Below are positions 7,747 to 16,567 of a stretch of 64,000 bases of DNA, in pieces; within the stretch, counting starts at the first letter, position 1, and every line of letters starts with the position of its first letter. Made by a program: the position numbers and the translations under genes. The notes beneath the pieces were generated by a model. That model did not search any database. It saw only the letters and a program-made list of their open reading frames with translations, and had not been told where the DNA came from. This DNA is from UBA1161 sp002311745 (lineage in GTDB: Bacteria; Planctomycetota; Phycisphaerae; Tepidisphaerales; Tepidisphaeraceae): contig JBEKAB010000019.1 in the NCBI GenBank assembly GCA_050018415.1, forward strand, positions 1 to 64,000, given 5' to 3'.

Positions 7747-9171
7747 TTAGCTGACTTCGATCACGTTGTTCAGTTCTCCGAACTGATTGGCCTCGACGTA
7801 ACTGTTGTGGGGATCGGTCATCCACTTGCCGTCGACCACGAAGCGGTAGCGGTACCGCCCCGGCCGCAAGGGCAGGCACATCCAGAACTCGCCCGGCCGG
7901 CCGCGGTTGATCATCGGCGTGGACATCGGCGACCAGTTGTTGAAGTCGCCGGCGATCAGCACCTTCTTGGCCGTATCGAATCGCGCCGCAAAAATCACCT
8001 CGCCGCCTACCTGCTTGACGCCATAGAACTCGGCGATCTTCTGCGCCGTGGTCTTGGCGGCCCCCTGCGCGGCCGACGCCGCCGCCCCGGCCGCGGTCGC
8101 AGCGCCGTTGCCGTTGCCGTTGCCGTTCCCTTCCGCCGGCGCAGCCTCGGCCGACTCTTCCAACCGTGAGGCCGTCGCCACCATGGGCTTGCCGCCCAGG
8201 GCAGTAGCCGGCGCCAAGGCCGATCCCGCCATCGCCGCATCCGTCGCCGCGGCGGCCCCCGCTCCCGCCGCTTCCGCCACCGCCTGCGCCGTAATCGTGT
8301 TCTTGCCAAACTGCAGGTTGGTCAACTGGGCCAACTGCTTGGCCCGCTGCACCAGCTCCGCGGGACGCGACAGCGCCTCCGGCGCCGCGGTCTGGACCGC
8401 CACGGGTTGCTGGCCCATCAACTCGCGCGCCAGATTCAAAAAGTCCTTGTACCCCCGGCTGCCCGGGTCGTACTCCGTGATCGGCTGGCCGAAACTCGCG
8501 GCTTCCTTCAGCTTCGTGTTGAAATTCACCGTGCTCAGCATCAGGTAATCGCGGAACTTGTTCCGCAATTCCGACAGCACCTCGCGCGCCAGCTTCGTGC
8601 GCGTGTCGTACAACGTCGGCAGGATGCGAATCTGAATGTCCTTGCTGCACTGTTCCTTCATCAGCTCCAGCGTCTGCATCATCTTGGCCAGACCGTGCAG
8701 GCTGAAATATCCCGTCTCCACGGGAACGATCACTTCGTCGCAGGCGCGCAGGGCGTTGAAGGTCAGCAGCCCCACGCTCGGCGGGCAATCCAAAATGCAC
8801 CACCGGTAGGTGCCGGTGACGCCCGCCAGAGCGTTCTTGAGCCGGTCCTCGCGCCCCGGCCGCCCGGCGAACATCTGCTCGAACGCCGCCAGCTTGATGC
8901 TCGACGGCGCCAAATCGTAATCGCTGGCGATCTGCCACACCGTATCCAACAAGCGCGCCGGCGTTCCGTCGCGCTCCTCGATCAGCGCATCCAGGATGGT
9001 GCGTTCGATCTGTTCCTCCGGCACCGCCAGTCCCACCGCGCAGTGGGCCTGGGGGTCCATATCCACAAGCAACGTTTTTTGTCCCAGTCGTGCCAGGCAG
9101 GCGGCCAGGTTGATGCTGGTGGTGGTTTTTCCGCAACCGCCCTTCTGGTTGATGATGGCGATGGTCCGCAT
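7747..9171 (-). CDS. ParA-family ATPase fused to a CBM48/AMPK-type glycogen-binding domain
   Basis: A 474-residue two-domain protein. Residues 1-260 are a ParA/MinD-like ATPase: deviant Walker A KGGCGKTTT near residue 10 with the signature Lys, LVDMDPQ (Walker A'), ILDCPPSVG (Walker B) near 120, and VPVETGYFSLHGLA. A low-complexity linker follows, including an NGNGNGNG run near residue 350. The last 90 residues match an E-set/CBM48 glycogen-binding module: VIFAARFDTAKKVLIAGDFN, NWSPMSTPM, PGRYRYRFVVDGKWMTDP. ParA ATPases position DNA or protein cargo, and CBM48 modules bind alpha-glucan, so a glucan-linked positioning role is conceivable but is inference. The start at 9171 has AGGAAGG upstream; the frame is open to 9282 without homology. 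Confidence 0.85.
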   Translation of the reverse strand: MRTIAIINQKGGCGKTTTSINLAACLARLGQKTLLVDMDPQAHCAVGLAVPEEQIERTILDALIEERDGTPARLLDTVWQIASDYDLAPSSIKLAAFEQMFAGRPGREDRLKNALAGVTGTYRWCILDCPPSVGLLTFNALRACDEVIVPVETGYFSLHGLAKMMQTLELMKEQCSKDIQIRILPTLYDTRTKLAREVLSELRNKFRDYLMLSTVNFNTKLKEAASFGQPITEYDPGSRGYKDFLNLARELMGQQPVAVQTAAPEALSRPAELVQRAKQLAQLTNLQFGKNTITAQAVAEAAGAGAAAATDAAMAGSALAPATALGGKPMVATASRLEESAEAAPAEGNGNGNGNGAATAAGAAASAAQGAAKTTAQKIAEFYGVKQVGGEVIFAARFDTAKKVLIAGDFNNWSPMSTPMINRGRPGEFWMCLPLRPGRYRYRFVVDGKWMTDPHNSYVEANQFGELNNVIEVS

Positions 9172-9504
9172 GGAAGACCTTCCTTGGCTTGGCGCCCGCT
9201 CTCTGCGCGGGCAAAGGCCGCTGCGTCGGCCTAATCCGAGATGCATGCTGCCCCGCGCCGCAGCGCAGCAGGGCGCATCCATCGAGATTATCGGATGGCA
9301 AGCCTGGAAAACTTTACTTTATCGGACAGAGCGGGACGCCATCGCCGTCATTCGTACCGAAGGGCCTTGACGGGGTCGTTTGCTTGTGCCGCTGATAGAT
9401 GGCCGCCCCGCCGAACGCCGCGATTTGCACCGCCGAGCCGGAATTTGCGATTCGCATCTCCCTCTCTGTTTTCGCCCGGCTCTCTGGCATAACATGGCCG
9501 GCCC
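9172..9504. other. Divergent intergenic region between parA-CBM48 and the M16 protease
   Basis: A 333-base gap between divergent genes. It holds the AGGAAGG ribosome site of the minus-strand gene at its left end and a possible -10 element TAACAT at 9490-9495, nine bases before the protease ATG. No repeat, RNA gene or convincing small reading frame was seen in the rest. Confidence 0.5.
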
Positions 9505-12447
9505 ATGACCCCAGGCGAGATCATCGACGGATTTCTCGTCCGCCGCGTCACCCCACTGCCGAATCTGCGCAGCACCGCCATCGAACTGCTGCACCAGGTC
9601 AGCGGCGCACGCATGCTGCATCTGTCCAACAGCGACGCCGAAAACCTCTTTTCCATCTGCTTCCCCACCCCGCCGCCGGATGACACGGGGGTCCCCCACA
9701 TCCTGGAGCATAGCGTCCTGGCCGGCTCAGACAAATACCAGGTCAAGGACCCCTTCTTCGAGATGCTCAAGAGCAGCATGGCCACCTTCATCAACGCCAT
9801 GACCGGCAGCGACTACACCGTCTACCCCGTCGCCAGCAACGTCCGCCAGGATTTTTTCAACCTCGCCGAGGTCTACTGGGATGCCGTCTTCCACCCCCTG
9901 CTCACCGAGCAAACCTTCCAGCGCGAGGGCCATCACCTGGAGTTCGACAAGGACGGCCATCTGATCATCAAGGGGATCGTCTACAACGAAATGAAAGGCG
10001 CCCTCTCCAACCCCCAGACCAAGGTCTACGATCTGATCGAAAAGAACCTCTGGCCCGACACGCCCCTGGGCAAGAATGCCGGCGGCGATCCCGACCACAT
10101 CCCCCAGCTCACCTGGCACGGCCTGCGCCGCTTCCACCAATTCCATTACCACCCCAGCAACGCCTTCATCTTTCTCTATGGCGACATTCCCACCGCCGAC
10201 CACCTGAGCTTTCTGCGCGACCGCCTCAGCGGATTCACGCGCAGGGATCTTCCTCCGCACCTGCCGCCCCAGCCGCGCTGGACTGGGCCGCGAAAGCTCA
10301 GCGACGCCTATCCCGTCGCGCCCACCGACCAGACCGCCGCCAAGACCTTCATCATCCTAAGCTGGCTGGTCGGCTCCGCCACGGACGTGCCCGAGCTCTT
10401 CGCCTTCAGCGCTCTGGACCGCATTCTGCTCGGCAACCAGGCCGCCCCCCTGCGTAAGGCCCTGATCGATGCCAAGCTCGGCGAGGATCTGTCTCACAGC
10501 GGCTTCTGGGCCAACGGCCAGGAAAGCACCTTCAACGTCGGTCTCAAGGGCTCCGAGCCGCAGCGGGGAGCCGACGTCGAAACCCTCGTGCTCCATTTCC
10601 TGGACCAATTTGCCCGCCACGCCGTGCCGCGCGAGCAATTCGACGCCGCCATCCAGCAACTGATGTATCACCACCTGGAGATCACGCCCACCTACCCGCT
10701 CCATCTGATGGGCGCGGCCATCAGCCTCTGGCCCCACGGCGGCGATCCCCTGGCCCTCTTCCTCGCCGACCAGCACCTGCGCCAACTCCAACGCGATTTC
10801 GCCCAAAATCCCCAGCTCTTTGGCGAGCTGATCCGCCGCAAGCTCTTGGACAATCCCCATCGGCTCACCCTGATCGTGCAGCCCGATCCGCAACTCCAGG
10901 CCCGCAGCGACGCCGAGTTCGCCGAAAAAATGCGCAAGCTCCAGGCGTCTTTGTCTCCCGATCAGCTCCAGCACATCGCCGCTAATCAAGAGGCCCTCGA
11001 CGCCGCTCTGGCCGCGCCCAATTCGCCCCAGGCCCTAGCCACTCTGCCACAGCTTCGCGTCGCCGATCTGCCCCCCAAGCCCCGGCATATCCCCACCACC
11101 GTCGAAACCCTGCCCGGCGGCGCCACCCTCCTGGTCAACGACGTCTTTGCCAACGGCGTCAATTATTTAATTGTCGCCTTCGACCTCACCGGACTCCCCG
11201 CCCACCTGTATCCGTACCTGCCGCTTTACGGCGCCTGCGTGCAGAAAATGGGCGCTGCCGGCCAGGATTACGTCCATGTCGCCCAGCGCATCGCCGCCTA
11301 CACCGGCGGCGTCTCCTTCACCACCGCCTTCTCCACGCGCGTCGACGATCCCCAACGGCTCCTTCGCCACGGCATCTTCGGCATCAAGTTCCTCGACGAC
11401 AACGCCGAGCGGGCACTGGCCGTCTTACGCGATCTCATGTTCGCCCTCGATCCGCGCGATTCCTCACGACTGCAAGACGTGCTGCTGCAATCCCGCGCCC
11501 AGCAGCGCATGCGCCCCACCCACGACGGCATGGGCCTGGCCCTGCGCCACGCCGCCCGCGGTTTCAATCCCGAAGCCCACCTCAATCAGATCACCGGCGG
11601 TCTTCCGCAAATCCAGTTCATGGAAAAGATCACCGCCGACAACGTCGCCCCCACTATCGAATCCCTCGACGCCATCCGCTCATTTCTGCTCAATCGCGCC
11701 CGCGTCGCCGCCAGCTTCACCGGCAGTGCCAAGGTGCTGGACCTGCTCCGCCGCAACCTGACCGATTGGACGGCCGCCATGTCCGATGCGCCAATCGCCG
11801 ATCTTCCCCTGGGTTTTTCGCCCTTCTCAACTCCGCCGCGGCAGGGCCTGGCCGCCCCCATGAACGTCGCCTACTGCACCGCCGCCATGCCCGCCCCGCA
11901 TATCTCGCACGCCGATGCCCCGCTCCTGGCCGTCGCCGCGCGACTGCTGAGCCTCAATTACGTCCTGGACGAAGTCCGATTCAAAGGCAGCGCCTACGGC
12001 GGCGGCTGCGGCTACAACGGCAACAGCCAACTTTGGTCGTTCCACTCCTACCGCGACCCCTGGATTGTGCGCACGCTCGACGTCTACGCCGCCGCCCTGG
12101 GCCACGTCCGCAACGCCGACTGGACCCAAGCCGATGTCGACCGCTCGATCATCGGCACCGCCAAGGAAGGCGAGCGCCCCATCCGTCCCACGCAGGCCGG
12201 CGGCATCGCGCTGGGGCGTTACCTCACGGGCGACACGCCGCAGCGCCGCGAAGCCCGCCATTCCGCCATGCTCGCCGCCACACTCCCCCACATTCGCCGC
12301 GTGCTGATCGAGCAATTCGAATCCCACGCCTCTCAGACGGCCGTCTGCGTCGTCTCCAGTCGCGAAAAATTGGAAGAAGCCAACCGCCAACGCCCGCAAT
12401 CCGCTCTGGAAATCGAAGATATTTTGCCGCCTCTTTCCGGCAACTAA
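9505..12447 (+). CDS. M16C zinc metalloprotease, presequence-protease (PreP/Cym1) type
   Basis: A 980-residue pitrilysin-clan peptidase, the normal length for the PreP/falcilysin group. The inverted zinc motif HxxEH is seen as HILEH at residues 65-69, the third ligand Glu in IVYNEMKGALSN near 166, and an inactive second M16 half with the conserved arginine/tyrosine loop near RFKGSAYGGGCGYN (residues 830-840). It degrades peptides inside a closed chamber formed by the two halves joined by a linker (about 440-530). There is no signal peptide, so it should be cytosolic. No ribosome site precedes ATG 9505; a TAACAT element nine bases upstream hints at a near-leaderless mRNA. Confidence 0.92.
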   Translation: MTPGEIIDGFLVRRVTPLPNLRSTAIELLHQVSGARMLHLSNSDAENLFSICFPTPPPDDTGVPHILEHSVLAGSDKYQVKDPFFEMLKSSMATFINAMTGSDYTVYPVASNVRQDFFNLAEVYWDAVFHPLLTEQTFQREGHHLEFDKDGHLIIKGIVYNEMKGALSNPQTKVYDLIEKNLWPDTPLGKNAGGDPDHIPQLTWHGLRRFHQFHYHPSNAFIFLYGDIPTADHLSFLRDRLSGFTRRDLPPHLPPQPRWTGPRKLSDAYPVAPTDQTAAKTFIILSWLVGSATDVPELFAFSALDRILLGNQAAPLRKALIDAKLGEDLSHSGFWANGQESTFNVGLKGSEPQRGADVETLVLHFLDQFARHAVPREQFDAAIQQLMYHHLEITPTYPLHLMGAAISLWPHGGDPLALFLADQHLRQLQRDFAQNPQLFGELIRRKLLDNPHRLTLIVQPDPQLQARSDAEFAEKMRKLQASLSPDQLQHIAANQEALDAALAAPNSPQALATLPQLRVADLPPKPRHIPTTVETLPGGATLLVNDVFANGVNYLIVAFDLTGLPAHLYPYLPLYGACVQKMGAAGQDYVHVAQRIAAYTGGVSFTTAFSTRVDDPQRLLRHGIFGIKFLDDNAERALAVLRDLMFALDPRDSSRLQDVLLQSRAQQRMRPTHDGMGLALRHAARGFNPEAHLNQITGGLPQIQFMEKITADNVAPTIESLDAIRSFLLNRARVAASFTGSAKVLDLLRRNLTDWTAAMSDAPIADLPLGFSPFSTPPRQGLAAPMNVAYCTAAMPAPHISHADAPLLAVAARLLSLNYVLDEVRFKGSAYGGGCGYNGNSQLWSFHSYRDPWIVRTLDVYAAALGHVRNADWTQADVDRSIIGTAKEGERPIRPTQAGGIALGRYLTGDTPQRREARHSAMLAATLPHIRRVLIEQFESHASQTAVCVVSSREKLEEANRQRPQSALEIEDILPPLSGN

Positions 12448-12503
12448 CAACCCGCAACTCCATTTGCCCCCTTTGACGCCCCGCGGCAGGCCGGTTACAT
12501 TTC

Positions 12504-12533
12504 TTGACCCTCGATTGCGCGCAATCGTATTAC
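12504..12533 (+). promoter_or_regulatory. Sigma-70-type promoter of efp
   Basis: TTGACC at 12504-12509 and TATTAC at 12528-12533 are separated by 18 bases. The spacer contains the self-complementary GATTGCGCGCAATC. An AAGGA ribosome site at 12538-12542 precedes the efp ATG, giving a short leader of about 10 bases. Confidence 0.5.
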
Positions 12534-12549
12534 ACAAGAAGGACTTGCC

Positions 12550-13104
12550 ATGCGAGCCAGCGATATTCGTCGGGGTCAGGCGGTCATCATCGACGGCAAA
12601 CTGTACGTCGTCACCGCCGCCGACCATAACACCCCGGGCAACCTGCGCGCCAAGGTCCAGTTCAAGCTGCGCGACATCGCCAAGCGCACCATCTTCGACA
12701 AACGCGTCGGCGCCACCGATGACATCGAAACCACCACGCTCGACAGCCGACACGTGGAATACCTCTACTCCGACGCTTCCGGCCACGTCGTCATGGACAT
12801 GGAAACCTACGACCAGACCGCCGTCCCCAAGGAAGTTTTTGGCGACGACATTCTTTACCTCAAACCCAACACGGAATTCACCGCCCAGTTTCACGACGGC
12901 ACGGTCGTCGCCTACGACCTTCCCGCCGCCGTCGATTTGGAGGTGAAGGACACCCCCCCCGTGATCAAAAGCTCCACCGCCACCAACCAGCTCAAGGAAG
13001 CCACGCTGGAAACCGGACTCAAGACCCGCGTCCCCGGCTTTATTGTGATCGGCGAGAAGATTAAGATCAGCACCGAAACCGGCCAGTACCTGAGCCGGGC
13101 CTAA
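12550..13104 (+). CDS. efp: Elongation factor P, Asn-tipped
   Basis: A 184-residue translation factor that relieves ribosome stalling at polyproline. All three domains are present: the KOW-like N domain (MRASDIRRGQAVIIDGKLYV), the OB domain and the C-terminal domain ending GEKIKISTETGQYLSRA. Aligned by eye without gaps to E. coli EF-P (PGKGQAFARVKL against PGNLRAKVQFKL), the loop-tip residue that is Lys34 in E. coli is Asn31 here. The lysine modified by EpmA or deoxyhypusine-like systems, and the Arg modified by EarP, are therefore both absent. In the YeiP/EfpL paralogue the tip is also different, but the overall sequence here fits EF-P. A ribosome site AAGGA precedes the ATG. Confidence 0.93.
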   Translation: MRASDIRRGQAVIIDGKLYVVTAADHNTPGNLRAKVQFKLRDIAKRTIFDKRVGATDDIETTTLDSRHVEYLYSDASGHVVMDMETYDQTAVPKEVFGDDILYLKPNTEFTAQFHDGTVVAYDLPAAVDLEVKDTPPVIKSSTATNQLKEATLETGLKTRVPGFIVIGEKIKISTETGQYLSRA

Positions 13105-13109
13105 GAATG

Positions 13110-13195
13110 AGTTGCTAGTTTCTGGTTGCTGGTTGCCAGGAACGTAGCGGCAACTTGATTTCACCAGCAACTTGGAACCAGCAACTAGCAACTAA
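13110..13195. repeat. Heptamer (GTTGCTG-type) inverted repeat upstream of adk
   Basis: The left arm AGTTGCTAGTTTCTGGTT (from 13111) is mirrored by AACCAGCAACTAGCAACT (ending near 13193), with additional GGTTGC and CAGCAAC units between. It begins 6 bases after the efp stop and ends 5 bases before the adk start, so it would be a large hairpin directly ahead of adk. A sister copy lies at 33314-33377, immediately before hslU. Confidence 0.85.
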
Positions 13196-13199
13196 TCCC

Positions 13200-13976
13200 A
13201 TGAGTGATGTCAACATGAAGCCCGATCGTGCCGCCTGGCTCAAAGGTCCGTCGGCCGCGTGCAACCTGCCCCCTACGATTCCCGCCGGCCGACCCTGGCG
13301 TTTGGTCCTTCTGGGCCCTCCCGGCGCCGGCAAAGGCACCCAAGCCGAATTGCTCGCTGACAATCTAGGCGCCTGCCATCTTTCCACCGGCGACATCTTC
13401 CGCGCCGCAAAAGCCGCCGCCGGCCCATGCGAGCTTTCCCCCGCCATGGTCGTCGCCCTCGAGGCCATGCGCCGCGGCGAGCTGGTCTCCGATGCCACCG
13501 TCCTGGACATTCTGCGCGAACGCGCCGGCTGCCTCCGCTGCCAGGGCGGTTTCCTCCTCGACGGCTTCCCCCGCACCGTCGCCCAAGCCCAAGCCCTTCA
13601 GCAGCTTCTGGACGATCAGTCCGTTACGCTCCACGGCGTCATCAGCTATGAGATCCCCGTGCCGCAGATCATCGCCCGCCTCAGCGGCCGCCGAACTTGC
13701 ACCAACTGCAAAGCCGTCTTCCACGTCACCGCCCGCCCGCCCAAGGTCGCGGGCATCTGCGACCAATGTGGCGGCAAGCTCGTCCAACGTGAAGACGACC
13801 GCCCCGAATCCATTCGCGTCCGCATGGAAGCCTATCACAAGAGCACCGCTCCCCTGATCGACTTCTACGCCCGCGCCGGATTGCTGATCCCCATTTCCGC
13901 CGATGGCAGTCCCGAGGAGATTTTGCAGCGTACGCTCACCGCTCTGCGTCGCCTGATCCCCGCCGCCGCAGGTTGA
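13200..13976 (+). CDS. adk: Adenylate kinase, zinc-LID type
   Basis: A 258-residue enzyme converting ATP + AMP to 2 ADP. The P-loop GPPGAGKGTQ is near residue 39, the AMP site STGDIFRAA near 63, and DGFPRTVAQAQ near 120. The LID contains a four-cysteine zinc site (CTNC ... CDQC with 16 residues between pairs, residues 165-186) followed by the usual RxDDxP-type segment (REDDRPESIRVRMEAYH). An unusual N-terminal extension of about 30 residues precedes the P-loop strand; the ATG at 13215 would shorten it slightly. The start abuts a heptamer inverted repeat and lacks a clear ribosome site. A second, zinc-less NMP kinase is at 16568-17224. Confidence 0.93.
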   Translation: MSDVNMKPDRAAWLKGPSAACNLPPTIPAGRPWRLVLLGPPGAGKGTQAELLADNLGACHLSTGDIFRAAKAAAGPCELSPAMVVALEAMRRGELVSDATVLDILRERAGCLRCQGGFLLDGFPRTVAQAQALQQLLDDQSVTLHGVISYEIPVPQIIARLSGRRTCTNCKAVFHVTARPPKVAGICDQCGGKLVQREDDRPESIRVRMEAYHKSTAPLIDFYARAGLLIPISADGSPEEILQRTLTALRRLIPAAAG

Positions 13977-13981
13977 CCTGT

Positions 13982-14013
13982 TCCTTGTCTCCTTGTCTCC
14001 CGATCTCCCGGTC
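13982..14013. repeat. Short octamer repeat (GTCTCCTT type)
   Basis: CCTTGTCTCCTTGTCTCCCGATCTCCCGGTCTG contains two perfect and two degenerate GTCTCCnn octamers right after the adk stop codon. It belongs to the same family as 141-263 and 34712-34792. Confidence 0.6.
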
Positions 14014-14120
14014 TGATTGCAATTTCGTTCGCCGCCTAACAAAAATTCTTCTCCCGCCTCCCACCCGCAGCGAAACTCGCCGCCTACAATCGCTCGCCAC
14101 TTTTTTGGGAGGAACGCATC

Positions 14121-14420
14121 ATGATTCGACCCGCACTTCGCAGCGCGCTCTTAGCTTCATTTCTGGCGATCGCCAGCTTCACCGTCATCGGCTGCGGCTC
14201 AAAGCCGTCGGGAAGGTACGAAGCCGACAACGGAATGGCTGGCATCGAGTTCAAATCCGGCAAGGCCTATCTCATCAGCGCTGTCGGCCAGACCGAGTGC
14301 GACTACACCATTAGCGGCGACAAGATCACCATCAAGAACAGCGGTCAGGAAATGGTCGTGACCTACAACAAAGACGGTACCCTAGACACCCCCTTCGGCA
14401 TGATGCACAAGAAGAGCTAA
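14121..14420 (+). CDS. Small lipoprotein
   Basis: A 99-residue secreted lipoprotein. A signal sequence ends in the lipobox VIGC near residue 25 (MIRPALRSALLASFLAIASF...). The mature part is a small beta-rich domain (GRYEADNGMAGIEFKSGKAY, TISGDKITIKN, MVVTYNKDGTLDTPFGMMH), similar in rhythm to lipocalin-like or DUF-type META domains, but no family is recognised. A strong GGGAGG ribosome site precedes the ATG. It stands alone between adk and a 405-base gap. Confidence 0.75.
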   Translation: MIRPALRSALLASFLAIASFTVIGCGSKPSGRYEADNGMAGIEFKSGKAYLISAVGQTECDYTISGDKITIKNSGQEMVVTYNKDGTLDTPFGMMHKKS

Positions 14421-14825
14421 AGCGACTCGCTCCGCCGCCCACTTCATGTGAAAAGAAATGCAGCCGCACGGACGCCGAGGCCCCGTGCAAAACGGGCGAC
14501 TAAATTATCCAGCTTAAACGGCTGGTTTGCGGCATCGACTTACCATTTTGCGACGATACGCCGCCCGGTCCCACCTGCGCTTTCGCCCAGCGCCAGCCGG
14601 CGACCTCTTTATAATAGATGCCGGAACATGTTCTTTTTGCCGGCTGATTGTATTGATTCTTCACGCCTCAAAATCCTGTCCTGGGATCAGCGGCAAGTTG
14701 GCAAATTTTCACGTTTTGCCGCTGCAAAAAGCCCGCATTTCCCTTGATGTCGGCAATGCCGCCAGTGTAGGGACAATGGAACAGAGCTGATTGGACATCG
14801 AGGAATTTCTTTGGGGAGGGTTAGC
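14421..14825. other. Leader/intergenic region before the first PEP-CTERM gene
   Basis: A 405-base gap. It contains a TATAAT at 14610-14615 with no good -35, followed by the palindrome GGAACATGTTC (about 14622-14632), and a 9-base-pair stem CAGCGGCAA/TTGCCGCTG spanning 14688-14724. The last 200 bases would be a long 5' UTR ending in the strong GGGGAGGG ribosome site of the next gene. Whether the stem is regulatory cannot be told. Confidence 0.35.
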
Positions 14826-15614
14826 ATGTTTACGCCGATTCGCCGGGTCAAGAATGTATATCGTGAATTGCTCGCAGCCGCCTGCCGCGAAGTGTCGAAG
14901 AATATGATCGTAGTCAGAAACATTCTGGGGGCGGCTGCTTTGACGGCGGCGCTCATTTCGGCCACGCCTGCCTCCGCTTCCGTGATCTACTGGACGCAAT
15001 GGACGAGTTCCACAATTGGCGACCCTGCCGGTGGCACGGCCGCAGGGACGATCAGCGCGCTCGGCACCGACGTTGACTACAGCGGCGAGGTCGATTCCCC
15101 GCGTAGCGACGGTGCTTATCCGAGCTGGCAACCGGCGACCACTTACAGCGGCGGCATGGTCTCCAATCCACCACTAACGAGCGGCGGCTACATCATCCTT
15201 ACCGGCGGCGATGCAGTGGTAGATACTATTACCTTCTCGAATCCCGTCGTCGACCCGGTTATGGCGATTTGGAGCCTCGGAAACGCTAGTACCACTGCCT
15301 CCTTCGTGTTCCAGACCACGCAGCCGATCACCATCGAGAGCGGCGGCCCGTCAGCCGAATATGGCGGCACCTCGATCACCCAGATCGGCAATACGATCTA
15401 TGGCGAGGAAAGTAACGGCACGATCGAGTTCCACGGGACTTTCACGCAGATCTCGTGGACCAGCACGGCTGAGTTGTACAAGGGGTACGATTTCACGGTC
15501 GGCGTTCCCGCCGTCCCCGAGCCGGCATCTTTCTCCCTGGTTGCCCTCGCCGGCGTGGGCCTCCTCGCCCGCCGGACGCGGCATCGGGCTAGCCTCCGCT
15601 TCAACAACTTTTAA
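14826..15614 (+). CDS. PEP-CTERM sorted exported protein
   Basis: A 262-residue exported protein with a PEP-CTERM sorting signal at the end: VPEPASFSLVALAGVGLLARR followed by a basic tail. Such signals are cut by exosortase and linked to surface polysaccharide. The signal peptide proper seems to be MIVVRNILGAAALTAALIS (from 14904), so starting at 14826 adds a 26-residue N-extension. That start is preferred because GGGGAGGG lies just upstream; 14904 is the alternative. The middle part is Ser/Thr/Gly-rich beta sequence with no enzymatic motif. The next gene, 35 bases on, is another PEP-CTERM protein. No exosortase gene is in the window. Confidence 0.8.
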   Translation: MFTPIRRVKNVYRELLAAACREVSKNMIVVRNILGAAALTAALISATPASASVIYWTQWTSSTIGDPAGGTAAGTISALGTDVDYSGEVDSPRSDGAYPSWQPATTYSGGMVSNPPLTSGGYIILTGGDAVVDTITFSNPVVDPVMAIWSLGNASTTASFVFQTTQPITIESGGPSAEYGGTSITQIGNTIYGEESNGTIEFHGTFTQISWTSTAELYKGYDFTVGVPAVPEPASFSLVALAGVGLLARRTRHRASLRFNNF

Positions 15615-15649
15615 CGTTCGAGCTTGCTTAGACGGGAGGGAACAAACCC

Positions 15650-16546
15650 ATGCAATTGAACTTCGCCTCTGGCCGTCATTTTAGAATCGTTATCGCCGCC
15701 GTGTTGGCACTGCTGGGGATTGCCGCGCCGGCGGCGCGGGCGGCCAGCTACAGCGGCACCGTGCTTTACCCTTGTACCCTGCCGAGCAACTTCGCGGGAG
15801 GAATGACGGTAAGCGGAGGCGCCGCCGGTCAGACCGTCGGCTACGGCACCTCCGCATCCAACAATAGCCACGCCCTGCTTTGGTCCGGCACGGCCGCCTC
15901 GGCCGTCGACCTCCAACCCACCAACCTCAGCGGGTACGACCAGTCGTACGCCCTCGGCACCAACGGCACCCAGCAGGTGGGCTACGGCGCCGGCAGCGGG
16001 ACGGGCTACAACGCACATGCCCTGCTCTGGTCGGGCACGGCCGGCTCGGCCGTCGATCTGAACCCGACGAAACTCGCCGGGTTCACCGCGTCGTACGCGT
16101 TAGGCACCAGCGGCACCCAGCAAGTCGGCGACGGCTATGACAGCGGCGCTAGCAATTGGCACGCCCTGCTCTGGTCCGGCACGGCCGATTCGGCCGTCGA
16201 CCTCCAACCCACCAACCTCACCGGGTTCACCCAGTCGCAGGCCAACGGCACCAACGGCATCCAACAAGTCGGCTACGGCGACGGCCAGGCCCTGCTCTGG
16301 TTCGGCACGGCCGATTCGGCCGTTGACCTCCAGTTGCTCCTGCCCGCCACCGGCACATGGACCGGTTCGATCGCCTACACCATCGACGCCGCGGGCAATG
16401 TATACGGCACGGCTGACGGCGCGTTTAACGGCGTGACCGGCACCTTCGCCGTCGAGTGGTCGCCCGTGCCCGAACCGACAGCGGTGTCTCTGGTAGTGAT
16501 CGCCGGCATCGGCATGCTGGCGCGACGCCGACGGAATGAGGTGTGA
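15650..16546 (+). CDS. PEP-CTERM protein with internal HALLWSGTA repeats
   Basis: A 298-residue exported protein. A signal peptide (residues 1-31, ending APAARAAS) is followed by four repeats of about 45 residues with the core HALLWSGTAxSAVDLQPTNL, then GxxxSYALGTNGTQQVGYG. The repeats start at roughly 15869, 16015, 16159 and 16286 and are close at DNA level, pointing to recent duplication. They resemble the degenerate HAF/beta-propeller type repeats often found in exported proteins. The C-terminus is VPEPTAVSLVVIAGIGMLAR plus RRRR, a PEP-CTERM signal. A GGGAGGG ribosome site precedes the ATG. It converges with the second NMP kinase gene. Confidence 0.85.
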   Translation: MQLNFASGRHFRIVIAAVLALLGIAAPAARAASYSGTVLYPCTLPSNFAGGMTVSGGAAGQTVGYGTSASNNSHALLWSGTAASAVDLQPTNLSGYDQSYALGTNGTQQVGYGAGSGTGYNAHALLWSGTAGSAVDLNPTKLAGFTASYALGTSGTQQVGDGYDSGASNWHALLWSGTADSAVDLQPTNLTGFTQSQANGTNGIQQVGYGDGQALLWFGTADSAVDLQLLLPATGTWTGSIAYTIDAAGNVYGTADGAFNGVTGTFAVEWSPVPEPTAVSLVVIAGIGMLARRRRNEV

Positions 16547-16567
16547 ATCTTCGCGCCCGAGCGGCGC

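Noticed and set aside
14640..14730. Sigma-54 promoter upstream of the first PEP-CTERM gene
   Set aside because: TTGGCA and TTTGC are present but 16 bases separate GG and GC instead of about 10, so the match fails.
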